A stretch of DNA of 64,000 bases from JAGHAJ01 sp964559865 [NCBI: uncultured Synergistota bacterium] (lineage in GTDB: Bacteria; Synergistota; JAGHAJ01), in the NCBI GenBank assembly GCA_964559865.1, contig CAZLJD010000030.1, positions 62,001 to 126,000 of the forward strand, given 5' to 3'. A program made the position numbers and the translations under genes. The notes under the pieces are model-generated. The model saw nothing but the letters and a program-made list of their open reading frames with translations. It was not told the origin of the DNA and made no database searches. Of the stretch, positions 36,979 to 46,921 are shown one piece after another. Within the stretch, counting starts at the first letter, position 1, and each line of letters opens with the position of its first letter.

Positions 36979-38354
36979 TTCCCAACACAAAAACTGCTAA
37001 ATACTGCTTCTATTATATCTTCTCCAACCTCACCATCCCCTACAACCTCCGATAGGGAACTGGCAGCTTCCTTCAAATCTATGGAAACAATGTCCACTGG
37101 CATGTTCTTGTCTATAGAAGCCTTAGCAGAATACAAGGACTCCAAGCTTTTATTTAGAAGGGTTACTATTCGAGGGGTAGCAAAGGCAAATTCGCTCTCG
37201 TAGGAAAAATCTGAAGAGAGGATCTCCTGAAGTATTACCTCCCTCAAGTGATCTAATCCCCGCTCCGTAAGGGCAGATATTCCCACCCATCTTGTATCTA
37301 AAAGCGCAGTTAACTCCCTCTCATCTACACGCACTCCCAGATCTATCTTGTTATACACACCTATAACCTTGCCTGAAAACACAGAGCCTATCTCCTCCAC
37401 AACAAGACGGTCATCATCGTCCAATCCACCACTGGCATCCACCACGAACAACACAAGATCAGCCGATCGCAAAGCAAGCTTGCTCCTCTCAACCCCCAAA
37501 AGTTCCACCTCATCCTCCGTCTTCCTTATACCTGCAGTATCCACAGATCTAAAGACTACTCCTCCCATCTCCAACAAATCATCCACTATATCTCTCGTAG
37601 TGCCCGGAACAGAAGTAACAATAGATCTATCCTTCCTCAAAAGCGCATTCAGGATGCTACTCTTACCTACATTTGGCTTACCCACGATCACCATATTCAC
37701 ACCGTCTCTAAGAGGTTTAGCCTCCCGATAATCCTCAATCCACCGAGTAATCTCACTGATGGCACCTTCAACAACACCCCTAACCTCTTCTACCTCTACC
37801 AGAGGAATATCCTCCTCCGGATAGTCGTTACCCACCTCTATAAGGGCCACCGTATTAAGCAATCTATCCTTAAGCAGTTTCACCTTCCTTCCCATATACC
37901 CACTAACCTGCCGATTAGAAGCACGAAGCGCCGCCTTACTCCTTGCACTTATAACATTCATCACACCTTCTGCTTGAGAGAGATCTATCCTACCATTCAA
38001 AAACGCCCTCTTAGTAAACTCCCCCGGTTCCGCTAACCTTGCTCCCTCTCTCAATGTAAGGTCAAGCACCCTCTTCAATACAAAGTAGCCGCCCATTGCA
38101 TCTATCTCAACCACATCCTCACATGTGTAGGAGTGCGGCGACCTCATCACCAACACGACGACCTCAGATATTTCCTCACCACTTTCGGGGTCCACTATCC
38201 TACCATACGCAGCCGTGTACCCCTTCATCTCCTTCACTCTCTTTCTACCAACAAAAATTTTATCTACGATGTCTACAGCAGTATCTCCGCTAAGCCTAAC
38301 TATACCTATACCACCTACACCAATGGGCGTAGATATTGCCGATATTGTCTCCAT
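36975..38354 (-). CDS. mnmE: tRNA modification GTPase MnmE
   Basis: A 459-aa GTPase for tRNA wobble U34 modification with MnmG. It has an N-terminal THF-binding domain starting METISAISTPIG, the G domain GKPNVGKSSILNAL with GTTRDIVDD (G2) and DTAG (G3), and the C-terminal FCVGK motif with the catalytic cysteine. ATG at 38354 overlaps the jag stop (TGATG); a TTG at 38375 is possible. Confidence 0.97.
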   Translation of the reverse strand: METISAISTPIGVGGIGIVRLSGDTAVDIVDKIFVGRKRVKEMKGYTAAYGRIVDPESGEEISEVVVLVMRSPHSYTCEDVVEIDAMGGYFVLKRVLDLTLREGARLAEPGEFTKRAFLNGRIDLSQAEGVMNVISARSKAALRASNRQVSGYMGRKVKLLKDRLLNTVALIEVGNDYPEEDIPLVEVEEVRGVVEGAISEITRWIEDYREAKPLRDGVNMVIVGKPNVGKSSILNALLRKDRSIVTSVPGTTRDIVDDLLEMGGVVFRSVDTAGIRKTEDEVELLGVERSKLALRSADLVLFVVDASGGLDDDDRLVVEEIGSVFSGKVIGVYNKIDLGVRVDERELTALLDTRWVGISALTERGLDHLREVILQEILSSDFSYESEFAFATPRIVTLLNKSLESLYSAKASIDKNMPVDIVSIDLKEAASSLSEVVGDGEVGEDIIEAVFSSFCVGK

Positions 38355-38980
38355 CACTTCTGTGGAAAGATACAAACCCTCCTATTAGGTTCTTTTCCGA
38401 CGCTCACAGTTTTCACACCCTTTATACCAGCAACGGTTAGGTGCACTATCTTCCTCTCCCAAGAAAGCATAGGCGGTAGATACTTTCTCCTCTTTAGTAT
38501 CCTCACATCAAGGGCAACATCCTTTGCCATCTCCACCAAGAACTTCCTCCTCTTCTCTTTGTAACCGCCTGCATCCACACTCACAAAACCCCTCTTAGAG
38601 GAAAACTCCTTTCTAACAAGAAAGTTCACTATGTACTGAAGCGCCATCAACCTCTTCCCATGGTACCCTATAACTAACCCTATCTCATTACCATCAACAT
38701 CTATCTGAGTCCCATCTACAGATATCCCAACTCTAACATCCATTCCGACTTTACTAAATATATCCTCCAACACCCTTTTGGCATACAACAACCTTTCATC
38801 TACAACAGGCTTTATCCTAACCCTCACACCACCTTTTAGTATGCCCAAGAAACCCTTTTTTTGCTCCACTACTTCAACATTCACATATTCCCTATCTATC
38901 CCAAGCTTAGCAAGTCCCTTTTCAACAGCTTCTTCAACAGTAGAACCTATCTCTTCAACGATATATTCCACAACTATCAC
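38354..38980 (-). CDS. jag: Jag/KhpB RNA-binding protein
   Basis: A 208-aa protein with an N-terminal Jag domain (EEIGSTVEEAVEKGLAKLG), a KH domain (GLVIGYHGKRLMALQY) and a C-terminal R3H domain (LPPMLSWERKIVHLTVAG). It binds RNA and is linked to cell elongation control. It overlaps yidC by four bases, the standard Bacillota-type arrangement. Confidence 0.93.
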   Translation of the reverse strand: MIVVEYIVEEIGSTVEEAVEKGLAKLGIDREYVNVEVVEQKKGFLGILKGGVRVRIKPVVDERLLYAKRVLEDIFSKVGMDVRVGISVDGTQIDVDGNEIGLVIGYHGKRLMALQYIVNFLVRKEFSSKRGFVSVDAGGYKEKRRKFLVEMAKDVALDVRILKRRKYLPPMLSWERKIVHLTVAGIKGVKTVSVGKEPNRRVCIFPQK

Positions 38981-39675
38981 CTCTTCTTTGGCGGATTATC
39001 AAGTATCCTCTTCTTTGGAGGCTCCGTAAGAACCTTGGGCGACGGCTCAGAAGAGACCTTCTTCATAACATAATACTGCTGGGCTATTCCAACAACACTG
39101 GACACAAACCAGTAGACCAACACCCCTGAAGGTAACGAGTAAGTTATAAACACCATAAAAAAGGGCATTATGTAGTTCATCATCTTCATTTGTGGATTAC
39201 CAGCAGAGGGAGAGCCAACCTTCTGCTGAACATAAGTTATAATACCTATCGCTATCACCAAAATGTAGTAGGGATCCGGCTTACTCAGGGAAGGTATCCA
39301 TGGAAACAGAAACGACGGCTTGTCAAAGTTATACTGCATAAGCACTCTAAAGAGCAGTATCAAAATAGGTATCTGAGGTAACAGGGTCAAACATCCCGCT
39401 GCCGGATTAGCATTGTGTTCCTTGTAAAGAGCCATCAACTCTTTGTTTAACCTCTCTCTATCGTCCTTATACTTCTCCTGCAATACCTTTATACGAGGCT
39501 GTAACTTCTGCATAGCCTGCATGGACTTAAGCTGCTTGTGTGAAAGTGGATATAGTGCTGCCCTCACAACCAGCGTCAAAAGTATAATGGCAACACCATA
39601 ATCCCCCGAAATGTGGTAAAACCACAAAAGTAGATACAGCAACCCATTACCAGCTTGATGCCACAACTCTACCAA
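38977..39675 (-). CDS. yidC: Membrane protein insertase YidC (short form)
   Basis: A 232-aa insertase with the five-helix YidC/Oxa1 core and the hydrophilic-groove arginine in LVVRAALYPLSHKQ. It lacks the large periplasmic P1 domain seen in Proteobacteria, as in Bacillota, although this organism appears to have an outer membrane. There is no lipobox. The TTG start at 39675 has GGAGGGAG four to five bases upstream. The C-terminus is lysine/proline rich. Confidence 0.93.
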   Translation of the reverse strand: MVELWHQAGNGLLYLLLWFYHISGDYGVAIILLTLVVRAALYPLSHKQLKSMQAMQKLQPRIKVLQEKYKDDRERLNKELMALYKEHNANPAAGCLTLLPQIPILILLFRVLMQYNFDKPSFLFPWIPSLSKPDPYYILVIAIGIITYVQQKVGSPSAGNPQMKMMNYIMPFFMVFITYSLPSGVLVYWFVSSVVGIAQQYYVMKKVSSEPSPKVLTEPPKKRILDNPPKKR

Positions 39676-39702
39676 TATTCTCCCTCCAATCCAAGGATCA
39701 CT

Positions 39703-39912
39703 CTAAGGGACAGGGTCGTACCCCCCTGGGTTAAACGGATGACACTTCAACACTCTTTTAACCGCCAGTTTCCCCCCCTTGAGCACCCCATACTTTTCAA
39801 TCGCCTGATACGCATAAGTAGAACATGTAGGGTAAAACCTACACATATGAGGCTTTACAGGAGATATAAACCTCTGGTAAAACCTTATCAAAGACAGAAA
39901 TACCCTCTTCAC
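39703..39912 (-). CDS. yidD: Membrane protein insertion efficiency factor YidD
   Basis: A 69-aa YidD protein with the family motif [20 protein letters not shown] (about residues 12-31) and [13 protein letters not shown] at the end. It helps YidC-dependent insertion. It overlaps rnpA by four bases. Confidence 0.96.
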   Translation of the reverse strand: MKRVFLSLIRFYQRFISPVKPHMCRFYPTCSTYAYQAIEKYGVLKGGKLAVKRVLKCHPFNPGGYDPVP

Positions 39913-40247
39913 CTTCTACTCACCTTCCTCAGTAGATAAGATATCTCCCTCTCCACCTCTCTATAGCTATAAACAGGCTTCACCACCCTGATAATCATAT
40001 CAACCCCCAATCTCCACAGCTGCCGCGTCCTAAAGTACTCTCTGCACCACCTCTTCACCCTGTTCCGCAGGACAGCTCTTCCAACCTTCTTTCCAACGAC
40101 TATGGCTACTCTTCCCACCTCTTCTTTACCCTTATCCACATAAACAACAAAAGTTTCTCCCCCCACCCTCCTCCCACTCTTCAGCACACGCCGTATATCC
40201 CGGGAGCTCCTCAACCTCATGCACCTACAAAACACATACCTCTTCAA
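39909..40247 (-). CDS. rnpA: Ribonuclease P protein component
   Basis: A 112-aa RnpA. The RNR motif region [14 protein letters not shown] is clear, after a strand [13 protein letters not shown]. The protein supports the RNase P RNA in tRNA 5' maturation. The TTG start at 40247 overlaps the rpmH stop; alignment with known N-termini favours it over the ATG at 40220. Confidence 0.95.
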   Translation of the reverse strand: MKRYVFCRCMRLRSSRDIRRVLKSGRRVGGETFVVYVDKGKEEVGRVAIVVGKKVGRAVLRNRVKRWCREYFRTRQLWRLGVDMIIRVVKPVYSYREVEREISYLLRKVSRR

Positions 40248-40381
40248 CCCGCCAGCCTCTTTCTCCCCTTCGCTCTCCTATTTCTGAGTATCCTCCTACC
40301 AGAAGGGGTAGAAGACCTCTTTAAAAACCCCAAAACCCTTCTGCGTTTGATGTTGCTTGGCTGATAAGTCCTTTTGACCAT
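40244..40381 (-). CDS. rpmH: 50S ribosomal protein L34
   Basis: A 45-aa basic protein starting [15 protein letters not shown] and ending [13 protein letters not shown], the L34 signature. It is the first gene of the leftward origin operon. GGGAGGGA is the ribosome binding site. Confidence 0.97.
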   Translation of the reverse strand: MVKRTYQPSNIKRRRVLGFLKRSSTPSGRRILRNRRAKGRKRLAG

Positions 40382-40413
40382 AGCTATCCCTCCCATAAAG
40401 ATTACAACAAAAA

Positions 40414-40422
40414 ATTATAACA
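40414..40422 (-). promoter_or_regulatory. Extended -10 promoter of rpmH
   Basis: The minus strand reads TGTTATAAT (TGn plus a perfect TATAAT), with no good -35. It would start transcription about 25 bases before the rpmH ATG. Confidence 0.5.
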
Positions 40423-40432
40423 CAAACGAACT

Positions 40433-40460
40433 TGTAATTCACTACTCTATCTGATATATT
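40433..40460 (+). promoter_or_regulatory. Candidate dnaA promoter
   Basis: TTGTAA (40433-40438), a 16-base spacer ending TGA, and TATATT (40455-40460), an extended -10. The DnaA boxes downstream would allow autorepression. Confidence 0.4.
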
Positions 40461-40483
40461 ATTTCGTGTAGGCTATCCCACAG

Positions 40484-40630
40484 TTATCCACAATTGTGGA
40501 TAAGTTGTGGATAACTGTGAACCCAGCCTAACAACAAGCGTATGGGGTGTGCCAAATTTTGAGCAGAGCCTTCTGGACACTACCATATTTAAAACAGGTT
40601 ATCCACAGGCGTTGTGGATAATGTGGATAA
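40484..40630. other. oriC: oriC, upstream DnaA-box cluster
   Basis: Six perfect TTATCCACA boxes upstream of dnaA: plus strand at 40484 and 40599; minus strand at 40495, 40506, 40613 and 40622 (left ends). The first two form a convergent pair with a two-base gap, and 40613/40622 are directly adjacent. The 40385-40475 stretch is AT-rich. Confidence 0.93.
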
Positions 40631-40642
40631 GGTGAACAGAAA

Positions 40643-41950
40643 ATGGAGGAGAAGTGGAAGAGAATCCTTTCTATCATAAAGGATAGTGTCAGTGAGTCGG
40701 ACTTCGCAGCGTGGTTTAACACCATAATACCACTGAGGGAATCAGATGGTGAGATACTCTTAGGGGTACCCGACGAATATGTGAAGCAAAAGATAGAAAA
40801 GGACTACGGCTCTATGCTTTCTGGTGTGGTGGAGAGCGTCTTTGGAAGGGGATACAGGATAGAATATGTTATAGTCCCAGTAAGCACTCAGGAAACAGCA
40901 ATAGGCAAGGAGAACAACGGAAACAAGTACCGCAGTAAGCTGAACCCTAAATACACATTCAGCACCTTCGTCATCGGTAATAGTAACAAGCTCGCTCACG
41001 CCGCATCAGTGGCAGTTGCCGAATCACCAGGAACAAGGTACAACCCACTATTCATCTACGGAGGGGTTGGACTGGGAAAGACTCACCTTATGCAGGCAAT
41101 AGGTCACTATATACTTCAAAGAGATAGCTCAACGAACGTAGCATATGTATCCTCGGAGCAATTCACAAACGAGCTCATAGACTCCATAAGAGACGATAAA
41201 ACCTCTCTGTTTAGAAAAAAGTATAGGAATATAGACATACTCCTCATAGATGACATACAGTTTTTAGCCGGTAAAGAAGGAACACAGGAAGAGTTTTTCC
41301 ACACATTTAATACACTCTATGAAAACAACAAGCAGATAGTTATATCCAGCGACAGGCCACCGAAGGAGATACCAACCCTGCAGGACAGACTGGTGTCAAG
41401 GTTCGAGTGGGGACTAATAGTAGACATACAACCTCCAGACTTGGAGACAAGAGTGGCAATCCTAAGAAAAAAGAGAGAGACGGAAGGATACGATGTCCCG
41501 GACGAAGTGATAGAGTTCATCGCAAAGTCCATCAACTCAAACATAAGGGAGTTAGAAGGTGCTTTAATAAGAGTAATAGCACAGCAGTCTCTTTCCGGAA
41601 AGAAGATAACGGTGGAAGATACTGCACGCATACTGAAAGACATAATACCAGTGAAAGAGAAGAGAATAGATGTGCGGACGATTAAAGAAGCAGTAGCTAC
41701 GGTCTTCAAGATAAGCGTAGAGGACCTACGAATAAGCAAGAGAACAAAGGAAATAGCGTTCCCCAGACAGATTGCTATGTACCTTGCAAGGAAGTACACC
41801 ACACTTCCTCTAACGCAGATAGCACTCGAATTCGGAAAGAAGGATCATACAACTGTCCTCCACGCAGAGAAGAAAATAAAAGAACTGATAGGAAATTCAG
41901 AAGAAATAAGAGAGAAGATAGAGCAAATAAGCAGACTTATCCACAAATAG
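40643..41950 (+). CDS. dnaA: Chromosomal replication initiator DnaA
   Basis: A 435-aa AAA+ initiator with domain I (residues about 1-75), a short linker, and an AAA+ core with Walker A GGVGLGKTHL and Walker B LLIDDIQFLAG. The C-terminal DNA-binding signature is GKKDHTTVLHAEKKI. It binds the TTATCCACA boxes on both sides and melts the origin. Its own base use still resembles the left replichore. Confidence 0.98.
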   Translation: MEEKWKRILSIIKDSVSESDFAAWFNTIIPLRESDGEILLGVPDEYVKQKIEKDYGSMLSGVVESVFGRGYRIEYVIVPVSTQETAIGKENNGNKYRSKLNPKYTFSTFVIGNSNKLAHAASVAVAESPGTRYNPLFIYGGVGLGKTHLMQAIGHYILQRDSSTNVAYVSSEQFTNELIDSIRDDKTSLFRKKYRNIDILLIDDIQFLAGKEGTQEEFFHTFNTLYENNKQIVISSDRPPKEIPTLQDRLVSRFEWGLIVDIQPPDLETRVAILRKKRETEGYDVPDEVIEFIAKSINSNIRELEGALIRVIAQQSLSGKKITVEDTARILKDIIPVKEKRIDVRTIKEAVATVFKISVEDLRISKRTKEIAFPRQIAMYLARKYTTLPLTQIALEFGKKDHTTVLHAEKKIKELIGNSEEIREKIEQISRLIHK

Positions 41951-42109
41951 ATGTGAATAAGTTCATCAAGATGTGGATAAGTTACAAAACCAAGACAAAC
42001 AGGAATTCAAATACTAAGATGTCCACAACACATGTGAAGCAGAAAAGACTTGTAGGTAATGGTACCAAGGCACTTATCCACACTCTCAACATCTCTCCTA
42101 CTACTCTTA
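41937..42109. other. oriC: oriC, downstream DnaA boxes and candidate DnaA-trio unwinding site
   Basis: Perfect boxes at 41937 (plus), 41972 (minus) and 42074 (plus), plus a one-mismatch box at 41952 (minus). After the 42074 box and a 15-base linker, CTACTACTCTTA (42098-42109) reads on the lower strand as 3'-GAT GAT GAG AAT, close to the DnaA-trio pattern. The region up to 42148 is otherwise AT-rich. This layout resembles the bipartite Bacillus origin, with melting between dnaA and dnaN. Confidence 0.7.
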
Positions 42110-42148
42110 AGAACTTATTAAGATCACAAGTACCTAAGGAGGTATAAC

Positions 42149-43270
42149 ATGAAGCTAACTGTGGAAAGAAAAGAACTTACTGAAAGACTCAGCATAATGT
42201 CAAAAGTAGTAAGGAAAAACAGTATAATGCCCTCCTTGGAAGGTATTATATTACTACCGCTTTCGGACAACGAAGTCGAAATTAAGGGCAGTAACCTAAG
42301 AACGAACCTAACCTTGAGGATACCTTCTAAGGTTGAAGGCAGAAAGACATCTATTATACCCTTAAGGGGATTATTAGATGTCTTAAGAAAGCTTCCTGAT
42401 GAGCATGTGATCCTCGAACTTACAGAAAACGAAGTCAAACTACATGCAAAGTCCTCTGATTACAGCTTTAGAACCTATATACCCGACGAGTATCCCGATG
42501 TAACATGGAGCGTAGACGGAATAAGACTTTCAGTTGCTTCTAAAGAGCTGCTGAGGTGCTTGAATGAGACATCGTTTGCCACTTCCTCAAGCTCTGAGTA
42601 TGCTCCATCGTATTCTCAGGGTATACAATTGGAGGTAAGTGATGGTAAGCTAACTGTAGCTGCGTCTGACGGTCAAAGATTAGCGGTTAGCTACTTTGAT
42701 CTTGATAGCGCTGAAGATGTAGGTATGTGTGCCGTCCCAGTACTTTCGTTCAGCGAGATCTCCTCACTTATTAGTAGTGGTGAAATCGTTGACTTGGTGT
42801 TTAGTGACAGATACATAGCTGTGGAGTCTGTCATGGGGGTAGCGGTTCTGAGTAAGCTTAATGTTCGTATACCTGACTATGGACCTGTTCTGGAAAAGGC
42901 AGTAGCAACTGACTCGGTTGGTGTCTTTGACAGGGGAGAATTGGTTGCCGTTCTCGACAGACTTGTGTCTGTGTCTTCTGATAGCTACCTCGTTAAGGTC
43001 GAGTTTGGGGAGACTTCCGTCTTTGATACCGTGGGGCTTACCTCTGGGACGGGTAGTGAAAGGGTTGAGTGTGAGTACAGCGGTGATTCTGTGACTGTGT
43101 ATCTCTCTATAAAGCATCTTCTCAGTGCACTTAAAAGCTTGACTGAAGGGAAGGTTGAACTTTTTGTGCAGGAGAGTATGGTAGCTATGCGTAAGCACGG
43201 CGTGGATGACTTTATATATGTAGTATCTACTGCATCTGTTGCTGATGAGAATACTTCAGAGTACGAATGA
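42149..43270 (+). CDS. dnaN: DNA polymerase III beta sliding clamp
   Basis: A 373-aa three-domain clamp. It starts MKLTVERKELTERL, and the repeated domains include LEGIILLPLSDNEVEIKGSNLRT and LTVAASDGQRLAVS. It tethers polymerase III to DNA. The start has AAGGAGG upstream. Codon use becomes G/T-rich through this gene. The last residues are acidic rather than the common MPMR-type ending. Confidence 0.97.
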   Translation: MKLTVERKELTERLSIMSKVVRKNSIMPSLEGIILLPLSDNEVEIKGSNLRTNLTLRIPSKVEGRKTSIIPLRGLLDVLRKLPDEHVILELTENEVKLHAKSSDYSFRTYIPDEYPDVTWSVDGIRLSVASKELLRCLNETSFATSSSSEYAPSYSQGIQLEVSDGKLTVAASDGQRLAVSYFDLDSAEDVGMCAVPVLSFSEISSLISSGEIVDLVFSDRYIAVESVMGVAVLSKLNVRIPDYGPVLEKAVATDSVGVFDRGELVAVLDRLVSVSSDSYLVKVEFGETSVFDTVGLTSGTGSERVECEYSGDSVTVYLSIKHLLSALKSLTEGKVELFVQESMVAMRKHGVDDFIYVVSTASVADENTSEYE

Positions 43271-43275
43271 ACTAA

Positions 43276-44313
43276 ATGAGAGTGAAGTCTGTAGTTGTAG
43301 AAGGTATAAGGAACCTAAAGGCTGTTTCCGTTGAGTTTACCAGTGGTTTTAATGTGATATACGGCGATAATGCACAGGGAAAGTCTTCTCTCCTGGAGTC
43401 AGTGCACCTACTGTGTACTTCAATCTCTTACCGAACGAGGCGGATAGCCGACATAGTTAACTGGGAAAGGCCCTCGGGGCACATTAGGGGTTCTATCGAG
43501 GTAGCTTCTCACCTTCACACTGTTCATGTATCCCTGAACAGCAGTGATGGAAAAAAACAGTTGGTGCTGAATGGTAAAAGGGTAAGACCGACTGATCTCC
43601 TCAAGAGATTTCCTGTAGTCTCGGTGTCGAGGAGTGTTAGAGGCTTTGTTGACGGTTCACAGGGCGCAAAGAGGAGATTTATAGACTACCTGCTCTTTAG
43701 GATAGACGGTGATTATCCACTCTTTTACTATAGATATGCAGAGATACTGAGAAACAGGAATCGCCTGCTCAGGCACGGTGGCGCTTCTATGCGTGGTGTT
43801 ATACTTTCTTTGGGAGAGCAAATGCTGGAGTACGGGCTTTACATATCCAATAAGAGAAGGGATATAGTTGATCGGATAAATACCTTCGTTGGTAAGATGT
43901 TACCTGTCTCGATAGTGTATGAGTCCACAATCGGAAGTAGAAGACTCAGTGATGTGATCGACAGAGAGATGGGTATGGGGTATTCCCTGATGGGTCCACA
44001 TAGGGATAAGGTGCAGGTCTTATTCAAGGACAAGCCGTTTGACAAGTTTGGCTCCTCGGGGGAGAAGGAGCTTTACGGTGTGCTGGTTAAGATGGCAGAG
44101 GTAGAGGTATTACGGGAGCACTTTGGATACTGGCCCGTCGTTATACTCGATGATGTCGATATAATGATGGTCGATAAGTCGAATGCTGAAGTGATGATGA
44201 ATTACCTGTTTTCTGTGCCCGTGCAGGTGTTAGTGGCTACTGTCTACCCGGAGATGTGGCCTCGGGGTTCTAACCTCATACATGTGCGTGGCGGTAATAC
44301 CGTCTCAGATTGA
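43276..44313 (+). CDS. recF: DNA repair protein RecF
   Basis: A 345-aa SMC-like ATPase for recombination repair at gaps. Walker A is YGDNAQGKSSLLESV (about residues 30-44), the signature region is GSSGEKELYGVLVK, and Walker B is PVVILDDVD. It lies five bases after dnaN, the usual order. Confidence 0.95.
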   Translation: MRVKSVVVEGIRNLKAVSVEFTSGFNVIYGDNAQGKSSLLESVHLLCTSISYRTRRIADIVNWERPSGHIRGSIEVASHLHTVHVSLNSSDGKKQLVLNGKRVRPTDLLKRFPVVSVSRSVRGFVDGSQGAKRRFIDYLLFRIDGDYPLFYYRYAEILRNRNRLLRHGGASMRGVILSLGEQMLEYGLYISNKRRDIVDRINTFVGKMLPVSIVYESTIGSRRLSDVIDREMGMGYSLMGPHRDKVQVLFKDKPFDKFGSSGEKELYGVLVKMAEVEVLREHFGYWPVVILDDVDIMMVDKSNAEVMMNYLFSVPVQVLVATVYPEMWPRGSNLIHVRGGNTVSD

Positions 44314-44327
44314 CCTTCTGTTTTGAA

Positions 44328-44347
44328 TGGAGTGGAAGCGGAGAGGG
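44328..44347 (+). repeat. Dispersed 20-bp repeat, copy 2
   Basis: Exact reverse complement of 14852-14871. It lies 48-67 bases before the dciA start. Confidence 0.7.
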
Positions 44348-44379
44348 TATAGTTTTTCCACCATTGGTGCTTTTGCTTG

Positions 44380-44388
44380 TGGTATAAT
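44380..44388 (+). promoter_or_regulatory. Extended -10 promoter at the dciA start
   Basis: TGGTATAAT: a TG dinucleotide plus a perfect TATAAT ending at 44388. A start seven bases downstream falls on the A of the ATG at 44395, suggesting a leaderless message. No good -35 is present. Confidence 0.5.
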
Positions 44389-44394
44389 ATGTTC

Positions 44395-44853
44395 ATGGAC
44401 TTAGCGCATGTGGGTGACCTCGTCTTTAGGCAGATTGATGGTTTGGGACTGAGAAGAAGGTTCATCATGGAGTCTGTAAGGTACTGCTGGCCTGAGATAG
44501 TTGGCAGTGATGTTGCAAGGGTTACTTATGCTTATGCTGTGGATAAGGATGTTTTAAGGGTTAGGGTGGTGGATAGCTGTTGGCGTCAGGAGCTTCGTTT
44601 GAGGAAGGGCGAGATTATCCGTCTTATAGAGGAGAGGTTTGGCAAGGGTGTACTGAAGGATATTGTCTTTTCCGTTGGCCGTGTGGGTAGAAGATTGGTG
44701 GAGAAGCGTGAGGCTGCCGATTATGGTAGGGAGCTAACGGTAGCAGAGAGGCAGTGGGTAGATGAAGTTGTGAGGCTTGTAAAGGATTCTCGACTTGAGG
44801 GTGTTTTGAGAGATACCTTGGTGAGTTACCTCTTGAGCAGAAAGGGGCGTTAG
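44395..44853 (+). CDS. dciA: DUF721 / DciA-like protein
   Basis: A 152-aa protein of the DUF721 family (DciA), the ancestral loader of replicative helicase DnaB. The N-terminal KH-like domain contains CWPEIVGSDVARVTYA and LRVRVVDSCWRQELRLRKGEI. Its place next to recF and gyrB in the origin cluster is common. ATG at 44395 is chosen because the -10 box overlaps earlier starts; ATG 44389 is the alternative. Confidence 0.88.
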   Translation: MDLAHVGDLVFRQIDGLGLRRRFIMESVRYCWPEIVGSDVARVTYAYAVDKDVLRVRVVDSCWRQELRLRKGEIIRLIEERFGKGVLKDIVFSVGRVGRRLVEKREAADYGRELTVAERQWVDEVVRLVKDSRLEGVLRDTLVSYLLSRKGR

Positions 44854-44857
44854 TGTT

Positions 44858-46901
<2,044 letters not shown>

Positions 46902-46921
46902 TCTATGGGGGTCGATGAGCA

